Shown: piece after piece, positions 58,145 to 64,000 of the stretch
Numbering within the stretch: the stretch's first letter is position 1
Layout: each line of letters opens with the position of its first letter
Source of the DNA: Kibdelosporangium aridum
Lineage (GTDB): Bacteria > Actinomycetota > Actinomycetes > Mycobacteriales > Pseudonocardiaceae
Assembly: GCF_900176515.1 (NCBI RefSeq)
Contig: NZ_FWXV01000004.1
Location: forward strand, 496,001 to 560,000
DNA: 64,000 nucleotides
Direction: 5' to 3'
The notes under the pieces: generated by a model
Databases searched by the model: none
Told to the model about the DNA's origin: nothing
The model's input: only the letters and a program-made list of their open reading frames with translations
Program-made: the position numbers and the translations under genes

Positions 58145-59323
58145 TTACTCCTTCTCACTGAGATTGCCTTCAGGCAAGACCAACCTGTAGACATCGACAG
58201 TTTGCTGAGCGACCGTCGTCCAGGCGAACTCACGCTCGGCACGGGCCCGTCCGGCCTCGCCCATCGCGGTGGCCTTCGCCGGATCGCCGATCAGCTCGTT
58301 GACCTTGTCCGCCAGGCCAGAGCGGAATTCCTCGACGGCGTGCTCGTCGTAGTGGACCAGCAGACCGGTCTGGCCGTCGGCCACGACTTCGGGGATCCCG
58401 CCGACGTCCGAGGCGACGACAGCTGTGCCGCACGCCATAGCCTCCAGGTTCACGATCCCCAGCGGTTCGTACACCGAAGGGCACACGAACGTGGTCGCGT
58501 GGCTCAGGATCTGCCGTACCTCGGCGGGCTGCAGCATCTGCTGGATCCAGAACACGCCCGGCCGCTTCCGCGCCAGTTCGGACACCGCACGGGTGGTCTC
58601 CTCGGCGATCTCCGGCGTGTCGGGCGCACCCGCGCACAGCACGAGCTGAGCGTCCGGATCGATCTGGTGCCCGGCCGCGATCAGGTGCCCGACGCCCTTC
58701 TGCCGCGTGATCCGGCCGACGAACGCCACGATCGGCCGATCTGGGTCGATGCCGTAGTGCTCAAGTGCGTCTGTCTCGGTGACCGGGTGATAGGCGCTCG
58801 TGTCGATCCCATTGCGCACCACGTGCACCCGCGCTGGATCCAGTGCCGGATAGCAGTCGAGGACGTCCGTGCGCATGCCTTCGCTGACCGCGATGATCGC
58901 GTCGGCTGCTTCGTAGGCGGTCCGCTCGACCCAGGATGACAACCGGTACCCGCCCTTGAGCTGCTCAGCCTTCCACGGCCTGCGCGGTTCCAAGGAGTGG
59001 GCGGTGACGACATGCGGCACGCCGTGCAAGATCTTGCCAAGATGTCCGGCCATGTTGGCGTACCACGTGTGCGAGTGCAGCAGATCCACGCCTTCGGTCG
59101 CGGCCGTCATCGCCAGGTCGACCGACAACGTCTGCAGCGCCGCGTTGGCGTGCTCCAGGCCCGGCGCGGGCCCGTGTGAGTGCGCATCCGCCCGTGGCCC
59201 ACCGAAAGCATGCACGTCCACCTCGATCAGTTCGCGCAGCCGGGGGACAAGGAAACCGACATGCACGCCTGCCCCGCCGTAGACCTCAGGCGGGTATTCG
59301 CGTGTCAGCAGACCGATTCGCAC
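58145..59323 (-). CDS. glgM: Alpha-maltose-1-phosphate synthase (GlgM; older name GlgA)
   Basis: GT4 glycosyltransferase (392 aa). TREYPPEVYGGAGVHV is the N-terminal donor-domain loop; VGRITRQKGVGHLI and PSVYEPLGIVNLEAMACGTAVVASDVGG with the E-x7-E motif are the C-terminal nucleotide-sugar site. In M. tuberculosis the ortholog Rv1212c transfers glucose from ADP-glucose to glucose-1-phosphate, making maltose-1-phosphate for GlgE-dependent glucan. It is divergent from glgC, which supplies ADP-glucose. Confidence 0.92.
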   Translation of the reverse strand: MRIGLLTREYPPEVYGGAGVHVGFLVPRLRELIEVDVHAFGGPRADAHSHGPAPGLEHANAALQTLSVDLAMTAATEGVDLLHSHTWYANMAGHLGKILHGVPHVVTAHSLEPRRPWKAEQLKGGYRLSSWVERTAYEAADAIIAVSEGMRTDVLDCYPALDPARVHVVRNGIDTSAYHPVTETDALEHYGIDPDRPIVAFVGRITRQKGVGHLIAAGHQIDPDAQLVLCAGAPDTPEIAEETTRAVSELARKRPGVFWIQQMLQPAEVRQILSHATTFVCPSVYEPLGIVNLEAMACGTAVVASDVGGIPEVVADGQTGLLVHYDEHAVEEFRSGLADKVNELIGDPAKATAMGEAGRARAEREFAWTTVAQQTVDVYRLVLPEGNLSEKE

Positions 59324-59426
59324 ACTTGGTAACCGTAGTTGCCAATGGTTCGTTCCGGTGAACGTGACGCCAAACGTCGCGTTTCGATCTGGCCGTGATC
59401 GTGGTCAGGACACTAGGGTCCCAACC

Positions 59427-60644
59427 GTGACAGGCCAGCCGAAGGTGCTCGGGATCGTGCTGGCGGGCGGGGAGGGCAAACGCCTGTGGCCCCTGACCGC
59501 CGACCGGGCCAAGCCAGCCGTACCGTTCGCCGGCAACTACCGGTTAGTCGACTTCGTACTGTCCAACTTGGTCAATGCGGGCTACCACCGGTTGTGCGTA
59601 CTGACCCAGTACAAGTCGCATTCGCTGGACCGGCACATCTCCACGACGTGGCGGTTGTCGAACATCCTCGGCCAGTACGTCACCCCGGTGCCCGCGCAGC
59701 AGCGCCTCGGTCCGCGGTGGTACACCGGTAGCGCGGACGCGATCTTCCAGTCGCTCAACCTGGTCTACGACGAACGCCCCGACCACATCGCGGTCTTCGG
59801 CGCCGACCACGTGTACCGGATGGATCCGTCCCAGATGGTCAGCCAGCACATCGACTCAGGGCTGGGCGTCACGGTCGCGGGCATCCGCGTACCGCGTGCG
59901 GAGGCGAGCGCCTTCGGCTGCATCGACTCGGACGAATCCGGCAAGATCACCCGGTTCTTGGAGAAACCCAAGGACCCGCCGCACGTGCCGGGCGACCCGG
60001 ACGTCACGTTCGCCTCGATGGGCAACTACGTGTTCCGCACCGAGGTGCTCCTCGAAGCGCTCCGCGCGGACGCGGCGAACCCCGACTCCGACCACGACAT
60101 GGGCGGCGACATCATCCCCATGCTCGTGGACGACAACAACGCGGCCGTCTACGACTTCGACGACAACGTCGTGCCCGGCGCGACCGAACGTGACCGCGGC
60201 TACTGGCGTGACGTGGGGACGCTCGACGCGTACTACGACGCGCACATGGACCTCGTGTCCGTGCACCCGGTGTTCAACCTCTACAACCAGGCATGGCCCA
60301 TCCGTACGGCCACACCGCCGCTGCCACCCGCCAAGTTCGTCAACTCAGGTTCGGCCGTGGAGTCCATCGTCGGTCCAGGGACGATCGTGTCCGGCGCTTC
60401 GGTACGCGAGTCCGTCGTCAGCGCGGACGTGGTCGTGGACGACGGCGCGATTGTCGAGGGCAGCGTGTTGCTGCCGGGCGTACGCATCGGCAAGGGCGCG
60501 GTCGTACGACGGGCGATCCTGGACAAGAACGTGGTCGTGGCTGATGGCGCCCAGATCGGCGTGGACGTCGAGGCGGATCGGGAAAAGTACACCGTCAGCG
60601 CGGGCGGCGTGATCGTCCTGGGCAAGGGTGCCCAGGTCAGCTGA
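59427..60644 (+). CDS. glgC: Glucose-1-phosphate adenylyltransferase
   Basis: ADP-glucose pyrophosphorylase (405 aa). VLAGGEGKRLWPLTADRA is the nucleotide-binding start; YHRLCVLTQYKSHSLDRH, FGADHVYRMD (catalytic Asp) and FLEKPKDPP follow; the C-terminal left-handed beta-helix runs from about 290. GTG 59427 gives the mycobacterial length; an upstream extension to 59358 has no DNA-binding or catalytic feature. Makes ADP-glucose for GlgM. Its stop overlaps the convergent MarR gene by eight bases. Confidence 0.94.
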   Translation: MTGQPKVLGIVLAGGEGKRLWPLTADRAKPAVPFAGNYRLVDFVLSNLVNAGYHRLCVLTQYKSHSLDRHISTTWRLSNILGQYVTPVPAQQRLGPRWYTGSADAIFQSLNLVYDERPDHIAVFGADHVYRMDPSQMVSQHIDSGLGVTVAGIRVPRAEASAFGCIDSDESGKITRFLEKPKDPPHVPGDPDVTFASMGNYVFRTEVLLEALRADAANPDSDHDMGGDIIPMLVDDNNAAVYDFDDNVVPGATERDRGYWRDVGTLDAYYDAHMDLVSVHPVFNLYNQAWPIRTATPPLPPAKFVNSGSAVESIVGPGTIVSGASVRESVVSADVVVDDGAIVEGSVLLPGVRIGKGAVVRRAILDKNVVVADGAQIGVDVEADREKYTVSAGGVIVLGKGAQVS

Positions 60645-61059
60645 GCAGGGCCGTGAGCAGCTTGGTGAGCTGCTCCCGTTCTCGCTCTGACAGTGGCGCA
60701 AAGACCTCGTTCTGCACGTCCACGAGCACGGTGTCGAGCTTGATCAACTGCTTCTTGCCTCGCTCGGTCAGCGTGATCACGTTGCGCCTGCGGTCGGCGG
60801 GGTCAGCCGCGCGTTCCACCATGCCTCGCTCGGTCAGCTCGTTCAGGACCGCGACGAGATCGCTGCGGTAGATGCGCGTGCGATCGCTTAGTTCCGCCTG
60901 GCTGGCCGGGCCGAACTCGTCCAGCGTGGCGAGGACGGCGTAGTGCCATTTGCGTGCGTCCGCGGTGGCGAGCGCTTCGGTCACCCGTCGATCCGCGTGC
61001 ATCGCGGCCATGGAAAGCAGCCGCGTCGGCTGGTTGCGCAAACGTGCTGCCTCGGTCAC
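60637..61059 (-). CDS. MarR-family transcriptional regulator
   Basis: Winged-helix repressor (140 aa). LATLDEFGPASQAELSDRTRIYRSDLVAVLNELTERG is the recognition region and DPADRRRNVITLTERGK the wing with the family Asp-x-Arg motif. It is divergent from the dehalogenase-like gene across 85 bases holding three identical-type operators (TTAGT-N3-ACTAA), so it almost certainly regulates itself and that enzyme. The ligand is unknown. Confidence 0.92.
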   Translation of the reverse strand: MTEAARLRNQPTRLLSMAAMHADRRVTEALATADARKWHYAVLATLDEFGPASQAELSDRTRIYRSDLVAVLNELTERGMVERAADPADRRRNVITLTERGKKQLIKLDTVLVDVQNEVFAPLSEREREQLTKLLTALLS

Positions 61060-61080
61060 ACCAGGATCCTAGCCCTTGTG

Positions 61081-61134
61081 TTAGTGGGACTAACGACCTA
61101 AATTTATTAGTGTCACTAACGTTAGTCGCACTAA
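61081..61134. promoter_or_regulatory. Three perfect TTAGT-N3-ACTAA operators
   Basis: TTAGTGGGACTAA (61081-61093), TTAGTGTCACTAA (61107-61119) and TTAGTCGCACTAA (61122-61134) are three perfect dyads with three-base spacers; only the spacer differs. They fill the gap between the MarR and hydrolase starts; the last ends one base before the GGAGG of the hydrolase gene. Centres are 26 and 15 bases apart. The 13-bp dyad size suits a MarR dimer. Confidence 0.85.
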
Positions 61135-61144
61135 TGGAGGCGTC

Positions 61145-62002
61145 ATGCCGACCGTGGAAGTCCTGGACTCGACCATGTACTACGAGGAAACCGGCACCGG
61201 CCTGCCGATGGTGTTCCTGCACGGAAATCCCAGCTCGTCGCACTTATGGCGGAACGTGCTGCCCGCGGTCGACCTGCCGTACCGGCTGCTGGCGCCCGAC
61301 CTGATCGGCATGGGCCGCTCCGGCAAGCCCGATCTGGCGTACCGCTTCGACGACCACGCCCGCTACCTCGACGCCTGGTTCGAGCAGCTCGGACTGGACG
61401 ACGTGGTGCTCGTCGGGCACGACTGGGGCGGCGCGCTCGCGTTCGACTGGGCGGCTCGTCACCCGGAGAAGGTCCGTGGCGTCGCGTTCTTCGAGACCAT
61501 CATGCGGCCGCTGTCGTGGAGCGAACTGGGGGAGGCTCCCCGCGCCCGTGCCGAGCTGATGCGTGGACCGCAAGGGGAGGAGATGGCTCTCGGCACCAAC
61601 TTCTTCGTGGAGACCGCGTTCACCAAAGGGGTGCTGAACCCGCTGAGTGAGGAGGAATTGCAGGCCTACCTGGCGCCGTTCCCGACCAGGGAAAGCCGCC
61701 GTCCCATCCTGACGTGGGCGCGCTCGTCGCCCCTCGACGGCGACCCTGCTGACGTCGTCGAGCGAGTGGAGGCTTACGGGAAGTGGCTGGCCGCCAGCGT
61801 CGACGTGCCCAAACTGCTGCTCACCTTCGAAGGCTCGCCCACCTTGCTGATCAAGCCGGAGATGGCCGAATGGTGCGCCGCGAACGTCGCTTCGCTGGAG
61901 ACGGTCCACTGCGGCCCGGCCGGGCACCACGCACCCGAGGACCAGCCCGAGGCGATCGCCACGGCCATCGCCGGCTGGTGGCGCAGGCGGGAAAACGCCT
62001 AG
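61145..62002 (+). CDS. Haloalkane dehalogenase-like alpha/beta hydrolase
   Basis: Alpha/beta hydrolase (285 aa) close to DhaA/LinB-type dehalogenases. VFLHGNPSSSHLWRN carries the oxyanion HGNP and the halide-binding Asn; VGHDWGGALAFDWA has the nucleophile Asp (nucleophile elbow); WAARHP follows; PAGHHAPEDQP provides the catalytic His. The acid may be the Glu in FFETI. Substrate unproven: it could be a halide, epoxide or ester. GGAGG lies four bases before ATG. Controlled by the divergent MarR operators. Confidence 0.85.
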   Translation: MPTVEVLDSTMYYEETGTGLPMVFLHGNPSSSHLWRNVLPAVDLPYRLLAPDLIGMGRSGKPDLAYRFDDHARYLDAWFEQLGLDDVVLVGHDWGGALAFDWAARHPEKVRGVAFFETIMRPLSWSELGEAPRARAELMRGPQGEEMALGTNFFVETAFTKGVLNPLSEEELQAYLAPFPTRESRRPILTWARSSPLDGDPADVVERVEAYGKWLAASVDVPKLLLTFEGSPTLLIKPEMAEWCAANVASLETVHCGPAGHHAPEDQPEAIATAIAGWWRRRENA

Positions 62003-62427
62003 GTTCCGGCGGCTGCGGTGAGCAACCGCCGCAACTCGGCCACTTCCGGCTCCACTTCGGCGGTCAGCTCCGCCAGCACGGCGTTTCCACCCGCGACACC
62101 TTTCATGCTGGTCGCGAGCTGATGGCGTTGGCCGACCTCGTTGAACCACCGGGCGAGCGTGAACGGCATCTCGATCATGGTGATCGTGCCCGGTTGGCTG
62201 GTGTGCGAGCCGCCACGTTCCTCGAAAAGGCCGCTGCCTTCCGTTCGGATCACGTCGATGAGCGTGCTGAGCGTCGACTGCAGGGCGCTCCAGCGAGTCG
62301 CCATGTCGGCTCCTGGCGCGGGCTCGGCGGGCAGCAACGGCACGATGCGCCGGGCGAGAGCGCGTTCCGCGTCGGTGACCGCCCAATCGCCTTCGAGTCC
62401 GAGCTCGGGCAAATCCACGTAGACCAT
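61999..62427 (-). CDS. Hypothetical protein
   Basis: A 142-residue protein I do not recognise. It is largely helical and acidic, with no membrane segment, signal peptide or obvious motif; SHTSQPGTITMIEMPFTLARWFNEVG is a distinctive central part. Stops four bases into the hydrolase gene (convergent). It lies 21 bases downstream of nothing on the same strand except the methyltransferase gene, whose stop is at 62449, so it is probably co-transcribed with it. Confidence 0.55.
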   Translation of the reverse strand: MVYVDLPELGLEGDWAVTDAERALARRIVPLLPAEPAPGADMATRWSALQSTLSTLIDVIRTEGSGLFEERGGSHTSQPGTITMIEMPFTLARWFNEVGQRHQLATSMKGVAGGNAVLAELTAEVEPEVAELRRLLTAAAGT

Positions 62428-62448
62428 GCTTTCACCCTAGGTGCGCCG

Positions 62449-63114
62449 TCAGGCCTTGGCGGCCACCAGCAGGCCGTCGCCGATCGGCAGCAACACGGGC
62501 ACCAGGCGGTCGTCCTCCTTGACCAGGCGGGCGACCTCCCGCATCGCGTTCGTGTCCGGTTCACGGTCCTCAGGATCGGCCACGCGGCCCTTCCACAGCA
62601 CGTTGTCGAACGCGAGCACCCCGCCCGGCCTGAGCAACCGGACACCCTGCTCGTAATAGCTGGGGTACTCGGTCTTGGCCGCGTCCACGAAGATCAGGTC
62701 GTAGCCCGAGTCGGTCAACCGGGGCAGCACGTCCAGCGCCCGGCCCATGATCAGCCTGGTCCGGCCGGGTGCGACGCCTTCGGCCGCGAACGCCTGCTTG
62801 GCAGCCGTCTGGTGTTCGGGTTCGACGTCGATCGACGTCAGCACGCCGTCCCCGGCCATCCCGCGCAGCAGGTAGAGGCCACTCACCCCGGCACCTGTGC
62901 CGACCTCGACCACGGCCTTGGCCCGCAGCGCGGTGGCAAGGAACTGCAGCGCGGCGCCGCCTGCCGCACCGATCGGCACACAGCCCAGCGCACGCCCGCG
63001 TGCACGGGCGGCGCTCAGCGTCTCGTCCTCGGCCAGGTAGTCCTCGACGTAGGCACGCAGCCCGGCCGGCCATTCGGGTGTCACGCCTGGCGAGATTAGC
63101 GCCGTCCGGGCCAT
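62449..63114 (-). CDS. O-methyltransferase (Rv1220c-like)
   Basis: SAM-dependent methyltransferase (221 aa from ATG 63114; TTG 63135 or GTG 63084 are alternatives). KAVVEVGTGAGVSGLYLLRGM is motif I; LTSIDVEPEHQTAAKQAF is motif II; YDLIFVDAAKTEYPSYYE and LLRPGGVLAFDNVLW follow, the CCoAOMT/TylF-like family. Substrate not known. The same gene lies next to sigE in M. tuberculosis. Confidence 0.88.
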   Translation of the reverse strand: MARTALISPGVTPEWPAGLRAYVEDYLAEDETLSAARARGRALGCVPIGAAGGAALQFLATALRAKAVVEVGTGAGVSGLYLLRGMAGDGVLTSIDVEPEHQTAAKQAFAAEGVAPGRTRLIMGRALDVLPRLTDSGYDLIFVDAAKTEYPSYYEQGVRLLRPGGVLAFDNVLWKGRVADPEDREPDTNAMREVARLVKEDDRLVPVLLPIGDGLLVAAKA

Positions 63115-63238
63115 TTCTGAGGGAACACTCAGCAAACGCGCCGATGGACGGATTCTCAGGTTCGTCTTAGCTCACTCTCACCCACCCCATAACGCCGTAC
63201 ACGAAGCTATCGACAACAAGGGGAGTCGCACAGCCGAA

Positions 63239-63895
63239 GTGGGGAACACCGTGAACGAGTCCGTCGTTGAGGAACGTAGTGGGCAGGTCAGTCCGCGGGA
63301 GGATACCCACCTGATGAGCGATTCCGACGTCGCGTTGGCGACGCCAGTCGAGCTGGACGACCAGCCGGCGTGGACACCCCCGACCTGGGACGAGGTCGTC
63401 AGGGAGCACGCTGACCGGGTCTACCGGCTCGCATACCGCCTCACCGGCAACTCGCACGACGCCGAGGACCTCACCCAGGAAACATTCATCCGGGTGTTCC
63501 GTTCGCTGGCTTCGTACAAGCCGGGGACCTTCGAGGGCTGGCTGCACCGGATCACCACGAACCTGTTCCTCGACATGGCACGCCGCCGCTCGCGGCTGCG
63601 CATGGAGGGACTGCCCGATGACACCGACCGGCTCGCCGGCGACGACCCGTCGCCTGAGCAGGTGTACTCGGAGACCCACCTCGACCCGGACCTGCAGGAC
63701 GCGCTCGACGAGCTGCCGCCTGAGTTCCGTGCCGCCGTGGTCCTCTGCGACGTGGAAGGCCTGTCGTACGAGGAGATCGGCGCCACCCTCGGGGTCAAGC
63801 TGGGTACTGTTCGCAGCAGGATTCACCGTGGCCGTCAGGCCCTGCGCGCCTCGCTCGAGCGGCGCCGTGAGTTGACCCGGGAGGCTTCCGCATGA
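63239..63895 (+). CDS. sigE: ECF sigma factor SigE
   Basis: RNA polymerase sigma factor of the extracytoplasmic-function class (218 aa). Sigma region 2 at about 60-125 (VYRLAYRLTGNSHDAEDLTQETFIRVFRSL, then FEGWLHRITTNLFLD) and region 4 at about 155-205 (LDELPPEFRAAVVLCDVEGLSYEEIGATLGVKLGTVRSRIHRGR). GTG 63239; GTG 63251 is possible. Its TGA overlaps the anti-sigma ATG (ATGA). Position and sequence match SigE of mycobacteria, an envelope-stress regulator. Confidence 0.94.
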   Translation: MGNTVNESVVEERSGQVSPREDTHLMSDSDVALATPVELDDQPAWTPPTWDEVVREHADRVYRLAYRLTGNSHDAEDLTQETFIRVFRSLASYKPGTFEGWLHRITTNLFLDMARRRSRLRMEGLPDDTDRLAGDDPSPEQVYSETHLDPDLQDALDELPPEFRAAVVLCDVEGLSYEEIGATLGVKLGTVRSRIHRGRQALRASLERRRELTREASA

Positions 63896-64000
63896 CCGAC
63901 CTGCGCGGGTGGAATCTGCCCGAGCAGCACCTGATGCCGGACGCAGTCGTGGCGTTCGTGGACGGCGAACTGCCTCCGGGCGCGCGTGATCGCGTGGCCG
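63892..64000 (+). CDS. rseA: Anti-sigma factor RseA (partial, cut by window end)
   Basis: The first 36 codons are visible: MTDLRGWNLPEQHLMPDAVV, then AFVDGELPPGARDRVA, the conserved N-terminal stretch of zinc anti-sigma factors that precedes the His-x3-Cys-x2-Cys motif. That motif lies beyond the window, so zinc binding cannot be confirmed. ATG overlaps the sigE stop, giving stoichiometric synthesis; expected to hold SigE inactive until envelope stress. Confidence 0.82.
   Translation, partial: MTDLRGWNLPEQHLMPDAVVAFVDGELPPGARDRVA

Noticed and set aside
63136..63238. ECF-type autoregulatory promoter upstream of sigE.
   Set aside because: GGAAC occurs at about 63121 but no convincing CGTT/GTT -10 element lies at the right distance; evidence too weak to call.
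1..64000. tRNA or rRNA genes, insertion sequences, integrase or attachment sites.
   Set aside because: None seen by eye: no transposase-like protein, no tRNA cloverleaf or long duplicated ends; a tRNAscan/ISfinder run would be needed to exclude them fully.

Overview
This is 64 kb of high-GC actinobacterial chromosome, most likely from the Pseudonocardiales (Amycolatopsis/Kibdelosporangium/Saccharothrix-like). The reasons are strong GC bias, many GTG/TTG starts, GTGA/ATGA stop-start overlaps, a mycothiol gene (mshB), the succinylase branch of the meso-diaminopimelate pathway (dapC, dapD, dapE), GlgM/GlgC and GpgS. As far as I can recall the Mycobacterium tuberculosis map, the backbone follows the order Rv1165-Rv1222: typA, lpqW, mshB and its membrane partner, ferredoxin, dapC, dapD, dapE, a LOG protein, folP2, gpgS, a DivIVA-like protein, tag, a DUF3117 protein, glgM, glgC, an O-methyltransferase, sigE and its anti-sigma factor. 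Lineage-specific blocks are inserted into this backbone. I see no tRNA, rRNA, transposase, integrase or CRISPR array.

Layout. 0-8.9 kb holds an ABC ATPase, a LolA-like/ABC-2 exporter operon divergent from a two-component system, a P450-ferredoxin pair divergent from a TetR regulator, and a Nudix protein. 8.9-11.4 kb holds a tryptophanyl-tRNA synthetase under a well-formed ribosome-mediated attenuator (leader peptide with two adjacent Trp codons), a YCII protein, a transglutaminase-like protein and a 54-residue Cys/Lys-rich protein. Two IdeR/DtxR-like iron boxes lie between that small gene and typA. 11.6-21.9 kb holds typA, an LpqW-like lipoprotein and a complete oligopeptide-type ABC importer. 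In the importer a 26-codon ORF links oppC to oppD through two ATGA overlaps. 21.9-30.4 kb holds mshB, a metallo-hydrolase, ferredoxin, dapC, a CHAD protein, dapD and dapE. 30.4-37.8 kb holds a secreted M4 metalloprotease, two tandem LOG proteins, a frameshifted DyP peroxidase pseudogene, an acyltransferase, folP2 and gpgS.

37.8-46.2 kb is the most unusual part: nine tightly coupled genes on the minus strand, inserted after gpgS. In order of transcription they encode an MFS exporter, a radical SAM/SPASM enzyme, a free-standing acyl carrier protein, an ATP-grasp ligase, a Gfo/Idh oxidoreductase, a stand-alone condensation-domain protein, an APH-like kinase, a GT-B glycosyltransferase and a GNAT acetyltransferase. 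There is no adenylation domain, ketosynthase or precursor peptide. I read it as a candidate undescribed pathway in which a carboxylate is loaded on a carrier protein by the ATP-grasp enzyme, modified there, released by condensation, then decorated and exported.

46.3-51.6 kb is a cydABDC cytochrome bd operon, followed divergently by a PadR regulator and its membrane partner. 52.8-64 kb returns to the conserved backbone (DivIVA-like, tag, DUF3117, pepA, glgM/glgC, sigE). It is interrupted by a LysR/MFS pair, a GtrA-like protein and a MarR/haloalkane-dehalogenase-like pair that share three perfect TTAGT-N3-ACTAA operators.
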